Shown: positions 35,238-44,280 of the stretch, in pieces
Numbering within the stretch: position 1 is the stretch's first letter
Layout: every line of letters begins with the position of its first letter
Origin: Streptomyces roseifaciens
GTDB lineage: Bacteria > Actinomycetota > Actinomycetes > Streptomycetales > Streptomycetaceae
Length of the DNA: 64,000 nucleotides
Reading direction: 5' to 3'
NCBI RefSeq assembly: GCF_001445655.1
Contig: NZ_LNBE01000004.1
Location: 930,001-994,000 of the forward strand
Notes under the pieces: model-generated
The model's input: only the letters and a program-made list of their open reading frames with translations
Database searches by the model: none
Told to the model about the DNA's origin: nothing
Program-made: the position numbers and the translations under genes

Positions 35238-35372
35238 ATGCGCGCACTGGCCGCCGCGGCCGTCGGACTGGCCGCCGCCCTCGCCCTGGTCCTCGCCGTC
35301 ACCGGGATCGGCCCGCCCGAGGGGACGACCTCCCCCGGGCCCCTGCTCACCTCCGCACCCGCGCACCCCTGA
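35238..35372 (+). CDS. Small single-span membrane protein, 44 residues
   Basis: ATG 35238 has GGGAGG six bases upstream, a good site. The product starts MRALAAAAV, has one hydrophobic segment to about residue 24, and ends in a short Pro/Thr/Ser-rich tail (PLLTSAPAHP). It looks like a small membrane or signal-anchored protein and resembles the short family annotated SPW_0924 in Streptomyces, as far as I recall. The DUF3068 gene follows 15 bases after the stop in the same direction, suggesting a common transcript. Its function is unknown. Confidence 0.65.
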   Translation: MRALAAAAVGLAAALALVLAVTGIGPPEGTTSPGPLLTSAPAHP

Positions 35373-35387
35373 CGGGCCGGCCGCGCC

Positions 35388-36419
35388 GTGCGCCGCAGAG
35401 CGAGCCTCGTCCTTCTCGCGGTGGCCGTGTTCCTCGCGGCCCTCGCCCCGCTGCTGCGCTGGTACGCCTTCCCCCGCCTGGCCAAGGTCCCGGCGGGCAG
35501 CTACCAGACCGCCGTCCTGGAGGCGAAGGACGCGACCCTCCTCGACTACGCCCGTATGGAGCCGCGGACCGTCCCCAAGGTGACCCTCGTCCAGACCCTC
35601 AAGGGCAACGCCGAAGAGGCCCGCAAGGTCCGCCGCGAGACCGGCCGCGACGTCGTCGTCTGGGACACCCTCACCCACATGGCCGGGCCCGACGGCGCGA
35701 TGATCTCCCAGATACCCGAGCGCTACGTCTTCGACGCCCACAGCCAGCAGCCCGTGCACGCCGGCGGCGAGCACGTCGACGACACCCCCGTACGGCGCGA
35801 CGGCATCGCGTACAAGTGGCCCTTCCTCGCGGAGAAGCGCGACTACCGCTACTTCGACATGCAGACCCGCACCTCCGCACCCATCCACTACCGGGGCACC
35901 CGCTCCTTCCACGGCCTCGACGTCTACTACTTCGAGCAGACCGTCCCCTGGACCCGCGTCCCCCTGCCCCGGCGGATGCCCCTCGGTGTGACGCCCGAGA
36001 CCGTCCGGCAGCTGGGGCTGGAGCGCTGGTACACCACCCGGCGCATGTTCTGGGTCGACCCCGTCACCGGCGCCCCCGTCAACGGCGAGGAGATCCACCG
36101 CGAGGAGCTGCGCTGGACCGGGCACCCGGAGAAGAAGCCGATCACGGCCTTCGCCGGGCACGTGAAGATGCGCGCCGACTACATCGACTCCACCGTCGCC
36201 CTCGTGACCTCCCAGCGGCGGCTCGTGCTCCTGCTGACCTCGTGGCTGCCGTGGGGGAGCGCGGTCCTGGGCGGCGCCCTGCTGACCCTCGCCCTGTTCC
36301 TGGAGGCCCGCGCCCGCCCTCGTCGTGCATTTACCGGACAAAAGGAACACGATGGAGGGAAAACCGAGCGGCAGGCCCCGGGGAAAAGGGCCGCATGGAG
36401 CAGAGGAGGCTCGCCGTGA
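35388..36419 (+). CDS. DUF3068 family membrane protein
   Basis: 343 residues from GTG. A first membrane helix at about 6-24 and a second at about 285-308 enclose a large extracytoplasmic domain of roughly 260 residues containing DVVVWDTLTHM, YKWPFLAEKRDYRYFD and VDPVTGAPVNGEE, the DUF3068 (PorA-like) pattern of actinobacteria. The C-terminal 35 residues are basic and cytoplasmic. Family members are surface or secretion-related proteins of unknown function. Its stop overlaps the GTG of the following small gene (GTGA), so the two are coupled. Confidence 0.88.
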   Translation: MRRRASLVLLAVAVFLAALAPLLRWYAFPRLAKVPAGSYQTAVLEAKDATLLDYARMEPRTVPKVTLVQTLKGNAEEARKVRRETGRDVVVWDTLTHMAGPDGAMISQIPERYVFDAHSQQPVHAGGEHVDDTPVRRDGIAYKWPFLAEKRDYRYFDMQTRTSAPIHYRGTRSFHGLDVYYFEQTVPWTRVPLPRRMPLGVTPETVRQLGLERWYTTRRMFWVDPVTGAPVNGEEIHREELRWTGHPEKKPITAFAGHVKMRADYIDSTVALVTSQRRLVLLLTSWLPWGSAVLGGALLTLALFLEARARPRRAFTGQKEHDGGKTERQAPGKRAAWSRGGSP

Positions 36420-36622
36420 AGGAGAAGACGACGAAGGAGAAGACCGAGGACGGATCCACCGCGTCCCGGCCCAGGCGGCTGTACACCGGGGGCGAACGGC
36501 CGTTCGACCCCGAGGACCTCGTCATGGCGTCCGGCCGGGACGTGACACCGAAGCGGGTGGAGCGGGCGAAGCGGCTCATCGAGGAGAAGGGCCCGGCGGC
36601 GGTCGAGCGCTACCTCCCCTGA
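36416..36622 (+). CDS. Small conserved-looking cytoplasmic protein, 68 residues
   Basis: GTG 36416 overlaps the DUF3068 stop and has GGAGG upstream. The product is charged (KEKTTKEKTEDG at the start), followed by RRLYTGGERPFDPEDLVMASGRDVTPKRVERAKRLIEEK, which reads as a short domain with two helices. It has no membrane segment. I do not recognise the family. The coupling suggests a role with the membrane protein. A perfect 13-bp hairpin begins seven bases after the stop. Confidence 0.7.
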   Translation: MKEKTTKEKTEDGSTASRPRRLYTGGERPFDPEDLVMASGRDVTPKRVERAKRLIEEKGPAAVERYLP

Positions 36623-36628
36623 GACGCC

Positions 36629-36659
36629 GTCGCCCTCCGGGCCGCTCCCGGAGGGCGAC
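36629..36659 (+). terminator. Terminator of the DUF3068 unit
   Basis: GTCGCCCTCCGGG (36629-36641) pairs perfectly with 36647-36659 around a five-base loop. Confidence 0.88.
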
Positions 36660-36782
36660 ACCGGGGCCCGCCGTCCCGGCGGAGGAGAAAGGTGCGCGGG
36701 GCCTTCTTCCACCGGGACGGCGGGCCGCGGTGCTGTCGGCGGCGCCGACCGCCCACTGCCGGTGGCGAGCCGACTGCCAGGC

Positions 36783-37009
36783 GCCGGGTGTCCCGGCCGG
36801 GCCAGGCACCTCTTTCGGCCCGGCCGAATTCTTCCGCCGCAGCGGCGGGTAACCGGATACGGGCTGTCCGGCGGTGCCGACGGGCCTCTTCCGGCAGGGG
36901 CGAGTGCGCAGGTGCCGGGTGTCCCGGCCGGGCCAGGCACCCGTTTCGGCCCCGCCGAAATCTTCCGCCGCGACGGCGAGCAACCGGATACGGGCTGTCC
37001 GGCGGTGCC
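36783..37009. repeat. Second block of the 49-base repeat element (two copies)
   Basis: The gap from 36660 to 37089 holds no credible gene. A ~131-bp unit is repeated (copies of GCCGGGTGTCCCGG at 36783 and 36914). Each unit contains a 49-base core at 36830-36878 and 36961-37009 that begins TCTTCCGCCGC-G-CGGCG, has 20 different internal bases, and ends CCGGCGGTGCC. The two ends match those of the cores near 9.8-10.1 kb at the same spacing, so both blocks belong to one dispersed family. Confidence 0.8.
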
Positions 37010-37089
37010 TCGCCGGGCCCGGCCGGTGAAGTCTGGGGCGTGGGGCGCCGTGGCCGAGCCGTGCCGGACCGCGGCGTATCCCGTACCCC

Positions 37090-39636
37090 CTAGTGACCCC
37101 CCGTCGCCCGCCGCGTAGGCGGCGCCGTCGTCGGGTCCTCCGGCCAGGGGTGGCGGGGGTAGCGGCCGCGGAGTTCGGCGCGTACCGAGCGGTAGCCGTC
37201 GCGCCAGAACGACGCCAGGTCCGCCGTGACGGCCGCAGGCCGCCCCGCGGGGGACAGTAGGTGGACGAGCAGCGGGACCCGGCCGCCCGCGAGCCGCGGC
37301 GTCTCCTGCCAGCCGAACAGTTCCTGCAGCTTCACGGCCAGCACCGGCTGCCCGCCGCCGTAGTCCACGCGGATCCGCGAACCGCTGGGCACCTGGATCC
37401 GCTCGGGCGCCAGCTCGTCCAGGCGTGCCGCGTCCCCGGACGCCCATGGCAGGAGCCGCTGCAGCGCCTTGCCGCCGTCCGCCCGTTCCAGGTCCGACCG
37501 CCGGCGGGCGCGGGCCAGCTCCCAGCCGAGCCAGTCGTCCAGGCGCTCCAGCAGAGCGGCGTCGGACACGTCGGGCCACGGCTCGCCCAGCTCCCCGTGC
37601 AGGAACGCCAGCCGCTGCCGCAGCCCCGCCGCCTCGGCCGTCCAGCGCAGCAGGCCCGGGCCCTCCCGCCGCAGCCCCTCCTCCAGCGCGGCCCGCAGGA
37701 GCTCCGGTCCGGGCTCCGGCAGCGGACGGGACGCCAGCTCGACGGCGCCGAGCCGCTCGACGCGCCGCGCCACCACGTCCCGCCGCTCCTCCGACCAGCG
37801 GACCTCCTCGCCCTCCGCGTGCAGGGCCCCGGCGGCGGCCCGCGCAGTGTCCTCGTCGATCACCGCACCGAGCAGCACCCGCGCCGAGGCCGCCGTGACC
37901 GGCCGGTCGGCGACGGCGATCGCGAGCCAGGGCGCGCTGCGCAGCCGGGACCCGTCGCCGAGCTGAGCCCCCGTGCCGGACACCATGAGGTACGAGCCCT
38001 CGCCGCGCAGCCTGGCCACCCGCTCGGGGTAGGCGAGCGCGGTGACGAGCCCGGCCACGGCGTCGTCCGACAGCGCACAGGGACCGGGCGACCCGGCCGA
38101 GCCGGTCGCGCCTTCCTCCGCCACCCCCTTCAGCGCTCCTTCGAGCCTGCGTGCCTCCGCGCGCCACCGCGCCCCGTACGCGTCGCCGCCGCGCCGCGCC
38201 GTACGCCAGGCGGCCGCCAGGTCGTCGCCGTACTCCCGGGGCGGTTCCTCGCTCAGGAGGGCCACCACCTCGGCCGCGCGGCGCGCACCGGCCTCCCGGG
38301 CCCCGTCGAGGAGGGCGCGCGCGAGGCGGGGGTGGACGCCGAGGCGGGCCATGCGCCGGCCCCGGTCCGTGGGCCGGCCGTCGGCCGAGACGGCGCCCGT
38401 GGCCGTCAGGACCTCGCGGGCGGCGGCCATCGCCCCGGACGGCGGCGGGTCGAGCAGGGCGAGCCCGGACGCGTCGGGATCGCCCCAGCACGCCGCCTGC
38501 AGGGCGAAGGCCGTCAGGTCGGCCACCGTGATCTCCGCCGCCGGAAACGCCGGCAGCCGTACGTCGTCGGCCTCCGACCAGCAGCGGTACACCGTCCCCG
38601 GCGCCTCGCGCCCCGCACGCCCGGCGCGCTGCCTGGCCGAGGCCCGCGAGGCCCGTACGGTCGTGAGCGCGCTCAGCCCGCGCGCGTGGTCGGTACGGGG
38701 CTCCCGGGCCAGGCCCGCGTCCACCACGACCCGCACCCCGGGGACCGTCAGGCTGGACTCGGCCACGGACGTCGCGAGGACGACCCGCCGGCCCCCGCTC
38801 GCCCCGGCCAGCACCGCGTCCTGCACCGCGGCCGGGGCCCGCCCGTGCACCTGCAGCACCTCGGCCCCCAGCGCCTCCCGGCCGCCCAGCCGGCCCGCCA
38901 CGCGCGCGATCTCCCCGACGCCGGGCAGGAAGCACAGGACGTCGCCCTCCCGCTCCCGCAGCGCCCGCCGCACGACCCCGGCGACGTGCTCCAGCAGGGC
39001 GGGGTCCACCCGCATCCCGTGCGGCGGCCGCACCGGCCGCTCCGGCGGCGTCCACACCGCCTCCACCGGGTGCGAGACGTCCTCGGCCGTGATCACGGGC
39101 GCGTCGCCGAGCAGCCGGGCCCAGCCCTCGGCGTCCGTCGTCGCGGACGCCGCCACCAGGCGCAGCTCGGGGCGGAGCGCGGCCCGTACGTCCAGGAGGA
39201 AGGCGGCGGCGGTGTCCGCGTCGAGGTGGCGTTCGTGGCACTCGTCCAGCACGACCGTGCTCACGCCCGCGAGCTCGGGGTCGCGCTGGAGCCGCTGCAG
39301 CAGCACGCCGGTGGTGACGACCTCGACCACGGTGCGGGGCCCGGCCCGCCGCTCCCCGCGCACGGTGAAGCCGACCTGCTCGCCCACGCTCTCGCCCAGC
39401 AGCCACGCCATGCGGCGGGCGGCGGCCCGCGCGGCGATCCGGCGCGGCTCGGCGACCACGACGCGCCGGCGCGGGCCGCCCCCGGTGAGCCCGGCGAGGA
39501 CCAGCGGCACGAGGGTGGTCTTGCCGGTGCCGGGGGGCGCGCACAGCACGGCCGCGCCGTGCGCGTCGAGCGCGCGCGTCAGGGCGGGGAGGGCGGAGCG
39601 GACGGGCAGCCGGTCGAGGGCGTCGCTGTGGATCAC
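37090..39636 (-). CDS. hrpB: ATP-dependent helicase HrpB
   Basis: 848 residues from GTG. A DEAH/RHA helicase core is visible: Walker A APPGTGKTT near residue 35, motif II DECHER, motif III SATTDAEGW, and motif VI QRAGRAGR. It is followed by the HA2 and HrpB C-terminal domains with FGWQETPRLAGGRVPLLVHLLSPAGRP. Family members are RNA-type helicases of uncertain substrate. In bacteria HrpB is not essential, and in some species is linked to virulence or mRNA processing. The hexamer GAGACT six bases before the GTG suggests leaderless transcription. It lies in an unlinked position next to a methyltransferase. Confidence 0.93.
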   Translation of the reverse strand: MIHSDALDRLPVRSALPALTRALDAHGAAVLCAPPGTGKTTLVPLVLAGLTGGGPRRRVVVAEPRRIAARAAARRMAWLLGESVGEQVGFTVRGERRAGPRTVVEVVTTGVLLQRLQRDPELAGVSTVVLDECHERHLDADTAAAFLLDVRAALRPELRLVAASATTDAEGWARLLGDAPVITAEDVSHPVEAVWTPPERPVRPPHGMRVDPALLEHVAGVVRRALREREGDVLCFLPGVGEIARVAGRLGGREALGAEVLQVHGRAPAAVQDAVLAGASGGRRVVLATSVAESSLTVPGVRVVVDAGLAREPRTDHARGLSALTTVRASRASARQRAGRAGREAPGTVYRCWSEADDVRLPAFPAAEITVADLTAFALQAACWGDPDASGLALLDPPPSGAMAAAREVLTATGAVSADGRPTDRGRRMARLGVHPRLARALLDGAREAGARRAAEVVALLSEEPPREYGDDLAAAWRTARRGGDAYGARWRAEARRLEGALKGVAEEGATGSAGSPGPCALSDDAVAGLVTALAYPERVARLRGEGSYLMVSGTGAQLGDGSRLRSAPWLAIAVADRPVTAASARVLLGAVIDEDTARAAAGALHAEGEEVRWSEERRDVVARRVERLGAVELASRPLPEPGPELLRAALEEGLRREGPGLLRWTAEAAGLRQRLAFLHGELGEPWPDVSDAALLERLDDWLGWELARARRRSDLERADGGKALQRLLPWASGDAARLDELAPERIQVPSGSRIRVDYGGGQPVLAVKLQELFGWQETPRLAGGRVPLLVHLLSPAGRPAAVTADLASFWRDGYRSVRAELRGRYPRHPWPEDPTTAPPTRRATGGH

Positions 39637-39681
39637 ACGCCCAGTCTCGCCCAGGGGCCCGCGGGCCCCCGAACGGTCCTG

Positions 39682-40485
39682 CTAGTCCCGCTCGCAGACG
39701 AAGATCGCCGTGCCGGGGATGAGGTTCCCGCGCAGCGGGGACCAGCCGCCCCACTCCTGCTGGTTCCAGGCGGGCCACTCGGGCTCGACGAGGCCGGTCA
39801 GCCGGAAGCCGGCGGTGACGACGTCCTGCACGCGGTCGCCGAGCGTGCGGTGGTGCTCCACGTAGACGGCGCGGCCCTGGTCGTCCTGCTCCACGTAAGG
39901 GGTGCGGTCGAAGTAGGAGGCCGCGACGGAGAGGCCCTCGGGGCCCGGCTCGTCGGGGAACGCCCAGCGGATGGGGTGGGTGACGGAGAAGACCCAGCGG
40001 CCGCCGGGCCGCAGCACGCGCCGGACCTCGCGCATCACCTGCACCGGGTCCGCGACGAAGGGGACGGCCCCGTAGGCCGAGCACGCCAGGTCGAAGGAGC
40101 CGTCGGCGAAGGGCAGGGCGCACGCGTCGGCCTCGACCAGCGGAACGTCACCGCCGATGCGCAGGGCGTGCTGGAGCTGGCGGTGGGAGAGGTCCAGGGC
40201 CACCGGGCGGGCGCCCTGCGCGGCGAGCCAGCGCGAGCACTGGGCCGCGCCGGCGCCGATCTCCAGCACGTCGAGCCCCTTGAGGCCGCTCGCCGGGCCC
40301 AGCAGGGCGGCCTCGGCCTCGTCCAGCCCCTCGGGGCCCCAGACGAAGCGGTCGTCGCCGAGGAAGGCGCCGTGCTCGGTCTGGTACTCGTCGGCGTTGC
40401 GGTCCCACCAGCCGCGGCTCGCCCGGCTGCTCTCGGCGCCGCCCGTGGTCCGCCGGACCGCTTCCGGCTCGTGCTCTTCGATCAT
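39682..40485 (-). CDS. Class I SAM-dependent methyltransferase
   Basis: 267 residues from ATG 40485; an upstream TTG would add 17 residues. After a first region RGWWDRNADEYQTEHG typical of the methyltransferase type 11 group, SAM motif I is VLEIGAGAAQCSRWL, motif II VALDLS, and the post-motifs are EADACALPFADGSFDLACSAYG and RVLRPGGRWVFSVTH. The C-terminal part with GWSPLRGNLIPGTAIFVC is conserved among Streptomyces homologues by pattern. It is cytoplasmic; the methyl acceptor is unknown. It is divergent from rpsA with 341 bases between, most of which belong to the rpsA promoter and leader. Confidence 0.9.
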   Translation of the reverse strand: MIEEHEPEAVRRTTGGAESSRASRGWWDRNADEYQTEHGAFLGDDRFVWGPEGLDEAEAALLGPASGLKGLDVLEIGAGAAQCSRWLAAQGARPVALDLSHRQLQHALRIGGDVPLVEADACALPFADGSFDLACSAYGAVPFVADPVQVMREVRRVLRPGGRWVFSVTHPIRWAFPDEPGPEGLSVAASYFDRTPYVEQDDQGRAVYVEHHRTLGDRVQDVVTAGFRLTGLVEPEWPAWNQQEWGGWSPLRGNLIPGTAIFVCERD

Positions 40486-40513
40486 CGGCGGCGTGCCCCC
40501 CGCGGTAGTGTGC

Positions 40514-40534
40514 GCGAGGCCCTCGTGGCCTCGC
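40514..40534. other. 8-bp hairpin in the methyltransferase/rpsA divergent region
   Basis: GCGAGGCC (40514-40521) pairs with GGCCTCGC (40527-40534) around a five-base loop, upstream of the methyltransferase start. Function unknown. Confidence 0.4.
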
Positions 40535-40591
40535 AAAACATAAGTTGTGCCCGGTATGGGGAGATTCGTCCCGGGTGTGCGCCTTCGCGCA

Positions 40592-40620
40592 TTGACCGTG
40601 CCCGGCTGCCCCCGTATGCT
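40592..40620 (+). promoter_or_regulatory. Vegetative promoter of rpsA
   Basis: TTGACC (40592-40597) and TATGCT (40615-40620) with exactly 17 bases between: a near-consensus promoter for the principal sigma factor HrdB. Transcription should begin near 40627, giving a leader of about 200 nt. Confidence 0.85.
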
Positions 40621-40626
40621 ACAAGT

Positions 40627-40826
40627 TGCGCTGCGGGCCTGCGCGCCTCAGACGGAGCAGGCCGCGCTCGCACTTGTTGTATGTCCCCTCGGTTGCCGAG
40701 GCGTGAGCGGTGATCTTCGGATCCCAGAGCCTGCGCCTCCAAGGCTGTCCGGCTTCGGCAGTGCGATACGGGCTCTCGGCGTAGCAGTACCTACGACTCA
40801 ATGTCCGTACCGGAGCCCTTTCCCAC
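40627..40826 (+). promoter_or_regulatory. Long 5' leader of rpsA with stem-loop
   Basis: The leader contains a stem of GCGGGCCTGC with GCAGGCCGC (one bulged base) around a 13-base loop and no strong Shine-Dalgarno before the rpsA ATG. Ribosomal protein S1 represses its own mRNA in other bacteria; this leader is a candidate for the same control, by analogy only. Confidence 0.5.
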
Positions 40827-42329
40827 ATGACGAGCAGCACCGAGACCACCGCCACCACCCCGCAGGTTGCGGTCAACGACATCGGTAACGAGGAAGCCTT
40901 CCTCGCCGCGATCGACGAGACGATCAAGTACTTCAACGACGGCGACATCGTCGACGGCGTCATCGTGAAGGTCGACCGGGACGAGGTCCTGCTCGACATC
41001 GGTTACAAGACCGAGGGTGTGATCCCCTCCCGCGAGCTCTCGATCAAGCACGACGTCGACCCGAACGAGGTCGTCAAGGTCGGCGACGAGATCGAGGCCC
41101 TGGTTCTCCAGAAGGAGGACAAGGAAGGCCGCCTGATCCTCTCGAAGAAGCGCGCCCAGTACGAGCGCGCCTGGGGCACCATCGAGAAGATCAAGGAAGA
41201 GGACGGGATCGTCACCGGTACCGTCATCGAGGTCGTCAAGGGTGGTCTCATCCTCGACATCGGCCTCCGTGGCTTCCTCCCGGCCTCCCTGGTCGAGATG
41301 CGCCGCGTCCGCGACCTCCAGCCCTACGTGGGCAAGGAGCTCGAGGCCAAGATCATCGAGCTGGACAAGAACCGCAACAACGTGGTCCTGTCCCGCCGTG
41401 CCTGGCTGGAGCAGACCCAGAGCGAGGTCCGCCAGACCTTCCTCACCACCCTCCAGAAGGGTCAGGTGCGCTCCGGCGTCGTCTCCTCCATCGTCAACTT
41501 CGGTGCCTTCGTGGACCTGGGCGGCGTCGACGGTCTCGTCCACGTCTCCGAGCTGTCCTGGAAGCACATCGACCACCCGTCCGAGGTTGTCGAGGTCGGC
41601 CAGGAAGTCACCGTCGAGGTCCTCGACGTCGACATGGACCGCGAGCGCGTCTCCCTGTCGCTCAAGGCCACCCAGGAAGACCCGTGGCAGCAGTTCGCCC
41701 GGACCCACCAGATCGGTCAGGTCGTCCCGGGTAAGGTCACCAAGCTCGTTCCCTTCGGTGCGTTCGTGCGCGTCGACGAGGGCATCGAGGGCCTGGTCCA
41801 CATCTCCGAGCTGGCCGAGCGCCACGTGGAGATCCCGGAGCAGGTCGTCCAGGTCAACGACGAGATCTTCGTCAAGGTCATCGACATCGACCTCGAGCGC
41901 CGTCGCATCAGCCTCTCGCTGAAGCAGGCCAACGAGTCCTTCGGTGCCGACCCGTCCGTGGTCGAGTTCGACCCGACCCTGTACGGCATGGCCGCGTCCT
42001 ACGACGACCAGGGCAACTACATCTACCCCGAGGGCTTCGACCCCGAGGCCAACGACTGGCTGCCGGGTTACGAGAAGCAGCGCGAGGAGTGGGAGCGCCA
42101 GTACGCCGAGGCGCAGCAGCGCTTCGAGCAGCACCAGGCGCAGGTCATCAAGTCCCGCGAGGCGGACGCCGAGGCTGCGGCCGAGGGCGCCCAGGCTGCC
42201 CCGCAGGCCGGTGGCGCCCAGGTCTCCGGCGGCTCGTACTCCTCGGAGTCGGCCGACAACTCCGGCGCCCTGGCGTCGGACGAGGCGCTCGCCGCCCTCC
42301 GCGAGAAGCTCGCCGGCGGCCAGAGCTGA
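40827..42329 (+). CDS. rpsA: 30S ribosomal protein S1
   Basis: 500 residues with four S1 RNA-binding domains at about 36-105, 122-190, 205-275 and 290-360, fewer than the six of E. coli. Each has the expected repeats, for example GDIVDGVIVKVDRDEVLLDIG and SIVNFGAFVDLGGVDGLVHVSEL. A long acidic, Gln/Ala-rich C-terminal tail (about 400-500) follows, as in other actinobacteria. S1 assists binding of mRNA to the 30S subunit, mainly on leadered messages; this matters here because many genes in the window appear leaderless. Codon use is more optimal than in neighbours (many GTC/CTC/AAG), consistent with high expression. A perfect hairpin ends the unit. Confidence 0.97.
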   Translation: MTSSTETTATTPQVAVNDIGNEEAFLAAIDETIKYFNDGDIVDGVIVKVDRDEVLLDIGYKTEGVIPSRELSIKHDVDPNEVVKVGDEIEALVLQKEDKEGRLILSKKRAQYERAWGTIEKIKEEDGIVTGTVIEVVKGGLILDIGLRGFLPASLVEMRRVRDLQPYVGKELEAKIIELDKNRNNVVLSRRAWLEQTQSEVRQTFLTTLQKGQVRSGVVSSIVNFGAFVDLGGVDGLVHVSELSWKHIDHPSEVVEVGQEVTVEVLDVDMDRERVSLSLKATQEDPWQQFARTHQIGQVVPGKVTKLVPFGAFVRVDEGIEGLVHISELAERHVEIPEQVVQVNDEIFVKVIDIDLERRRISLSLKQANESFGADPSVVEFDPTLYGMAASYDDQGNYIYPEGFDPEANDWLPGYEKQREEWERQYAEAQQRFEQHQAQVIKSREADAEAAAEGAQAAPQAGGAQVSGGSYSSESADNSGALASDEALAALREKLAGGQS

Positions 42330-42360
42330 GGCTCTGCACCACGGCAGCTGACAGCTGACT

Positions 42361-42398
42361 GAGTAAGGCCCGTTCCCCTTGGGGAGCGGGCCTTACTC
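42361..42398 (+). terminator. Terminator after rpsA
   Basis: GAGTAAGGCCCGTTCCCC (42361-42378) pairs with 42381-42398 with one G-T pair, a TT loop and 18-bp stem. Confidence 0.92.
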
Positions 42399-42536
42399 GT
42401 GTTCTGCTGACAGCCGTTCGTTTCCGCCGGGCGCCCCTTCCGTGATGTGAGATGCGCCGGCGTGATCCGGAAGGCGGGAATGGCGGGGCCCTCCAGGCGC
42501 GTTCCCCCGTACGGAACATGAGGAGGAGCGGTCACT

Positions 42537-43481
42537 GTGTTGGATCCGCAGGGTTTGTACGAATGGGAGCCCAAGGGGCTCGCCGTGGCCGACCTGGCCT
42601 TGGCCCAGGACACGGCCGGCCTGGTCATGCTCTATCACTTCGACGGCTACATCGACGCGGGGGAGACCGGCGAGCAGATCGTCTCGCGACTCCTGGACAC
42701 CCTGCCCCACCAGGTCGTGGCCCGCTTCGACCACGACCGGCTCATCGACTACCGCGCCCGCCGCCCGCTGCTGACCTTCCAGCGGAACCGCTGGAGCGCC
42801 TACGAGACCCCGGCGATCGAGCTGCGCATCGTGCAGGACGCGACGGGCGCCCCCTTCCTGCTGCTGTCCGGCCCCGAGCCGGACGTCGAGTGGGAGCGGT
42901 TCGCCGCCGCCGTGCGGCAGCTGGTCGAGCGCCTCGGCGTGCGGCTGTCCGTCAACTTCCACGGCATCCCCATGGGCGTGCCGCACACCCGCCCCGTGGG
43001 CATGACCCCGCACGGCAACCGCACCGACCTGATGCCCGGTCACCGCAGCTTCTTCGACGAGGCGCAGGTGCCGGGGAGCGCCGAGGCCCTCGTCGAGTAC
43101 CGCCTCGCGGAGGCCGGTCACGACGTGCTCGGCGTCGCCGCCCACGTCCCGCACTACATCGCCCGCTCCGCCTACCCGGACGCGGCCCTCACCGCCCTCG
43201 AAGCGGTCACGGCCGCCACGGGCCTGGTGCTGCCCAACGCCGCCCACGCCCTGCGGTCCGAGGCGCTGCGCACCCAGGAGGAGATCGAGCGTCAGATCGC
43301 CGAGGGGGACGAGGAGCTCGTCTCCCTGGTGCGCGGCCTCGAGCACCAGTACGACGCCGTGTCCGGTGCCGAGACCCGCGGCAACCTGGTCGCCGAGCCG
43401 GTCGAGCTGCCCTCCGCCGACGAACTGGGCGCCGAATTCGAGCGCTTCCTCGCCGACAGGGAGGGCGACAGCGGTCACTGA
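42537..43481 (+). CDS. PAC2-family protein (proteasome assembly chaperone fold)
   Basis: 314 residues from GTG with AGGAGGAG upstream. The PAC2 pattern is present: [21 protein letters not shown] near the N-terminus, [11 protein letters not shown], the mid-domain [22 protein letters not shown], and [19 protein letters not shown]. The C-terminal part is a charged helix ([26 protein letters not shown]). In actinobacteria this family is encoded between rpsA and coaE; archaeal and eukaryotic homologues help assemble the 20S proteasome, and a link to the actinobacterial proteasome is possible but not shown. It is cytoplasmic. It ends 25 bases before coaE, which has its own promoter. Confidence 0.9.
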   Translation: MLDPQGLYEWEPKGLAVADLALAQDTAGLVMLYHFDGYIDAGETGEQIVSRLLDTLPHQVVARFDHDRLIDYRARRPLLTFQRNRWSAYETPAIELRIVQDATGAPFLLLSGPEPDVEWERFAAAVRQLVERLGVRLSVNFHGIPMGVPHTRPVGMTPHGNRTDLMPGHRSFFDEAQVPGSAEALVEYRLAEAGHDVLGVAAHVPHYIARSAYPDAALTALEAVTAATGLVLPNAAHALRSEALRTQEEIERQIAEGDEELVSLVRGLEHQYDAVSGAETRGNLVAEPVELPSADELGAEFERFLADREGDSGH

Positions 43482-43493
43482 CCGCACGCCCGC

Positions 43494-43499
43494 TACCGT
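43494..43499 (+). promoter_or_regulatory. -10 hexamer of a leaderless promoter for coaE
   Basis: TACCGT lies seven bases before the ATG of coaE. Confidence 0.6.
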
Positions 43500-43506
43500 G
43501 GGGCCC

Positions 43507-44109
43507 ATGCTGAGAGTGGGCCTCACGGGCGGAATCGGTGCCGGCAAGAGCGAGGTGTCGCGGCTGCTGGCTTCGTACGGAGCGGTGATCGTCGATTCCG
43601 ACAGGATCGCCCGCGAAGTGGTCGAGCCGGGAACGCCCGGACTGGCCGCGGTCGTCGCCGAGTTCGGCGAGGCGGTCCTCACGCCCGAGGGCGCGCTCGA
43701 CCGCCCCCGGCTGGGCGCCGTCGTCTTCGCCGACCCGGACCGGCTGGCCGCCCTCAACGCCATCGTGCACCCCCTCGTCCGGGCCCGCTCCGCCGAACTG
43801 GAGGCGGCCGCCGCCCCGGACGCGGTCGTCGTCCACGACGTCCCCCTCCTCGCCGAGAACGGCCTGGCCCCCCTCTACGACCTGGTCCTCGTGGTCGACG
43901 CAGGTACCGGAACCCGCCTGGACCGCCTGGTCCGCCTCCGCGGCATGACCCCGGACGAGGCCCGCGCCCGCATGGCGGCCCAGGCCACCCGCGAGGACCG
44001 GCTCGCGGTGGCCGACTTCGTCATCGACAACGACGGCCCGATCGAGGCGCTCCGGCGCCAGGTCGAGAAGGTCTGGGACGAGCTGCGCGAGCGCAGCGCC
44101 CGGCGTTAG
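43507..44109 (+). CDS. coaE: Dephospho-CoA kinase
   Basis: 200 residues, cytoplasmic. It phosphorylates the ribose 3'-hydroxyl of dephospho-CoA, the last step of coenzyme A synthesis. P-loop [13 protein letters not shown] at residues 6-18, the acceptor-site [25 protein letters not shown], the lid-like [12 protein letters not shown], and the late [18 protein letters not shown] are all in the expected order. It has the single-domain length; the fused GrpB-like extension seen in mycobacteria is absent. The start is supported by the TACCGT hexamer and no ribosome binding site. Confidence 0.96.
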   Translation: MLRVGLTGGIGAGKSEVSRLLASYGAVIVDSDRIAREVVEPGTPGLAAVVAEFGEAVLTPEGALDRPRLGAVVFADPDRLAALNAIVHPLVRARSAELEAAAAPDAVVVHDVPLLAENGLAPLYDLVLVVDAGTGTRLDRLVRLRGMTPDEARARMAAQATREDRLAVADFVIDNDGPIEALRRQVEKVWDELRERSARR

Positions 44110-44280
44110 TCATATCGGGTGAGGGCCCGCCGGCCCGGTGCGCGGGCGGCGGACAGGCGGGGCAAGGGCGCGGGGCCTGCGACCGGTGTCCCGTGCCGGC
44201 TTCGCCCGCCGTCGACGCCGTTGCCGCGTGCATAAGGTTTCCGCGATTCCGCTCGCCGAGCCGTTTCGAGGAGACCTTGC

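Noticed and set aside
36692..37118. Short frames with repeated peptides (GVPAGPGT, FRR) in the 36.8-37.0 kb block
   Set aside because: The peptide repetition follows from the DNA repeat; no ribosome binding site or consistent frame supports a gene.
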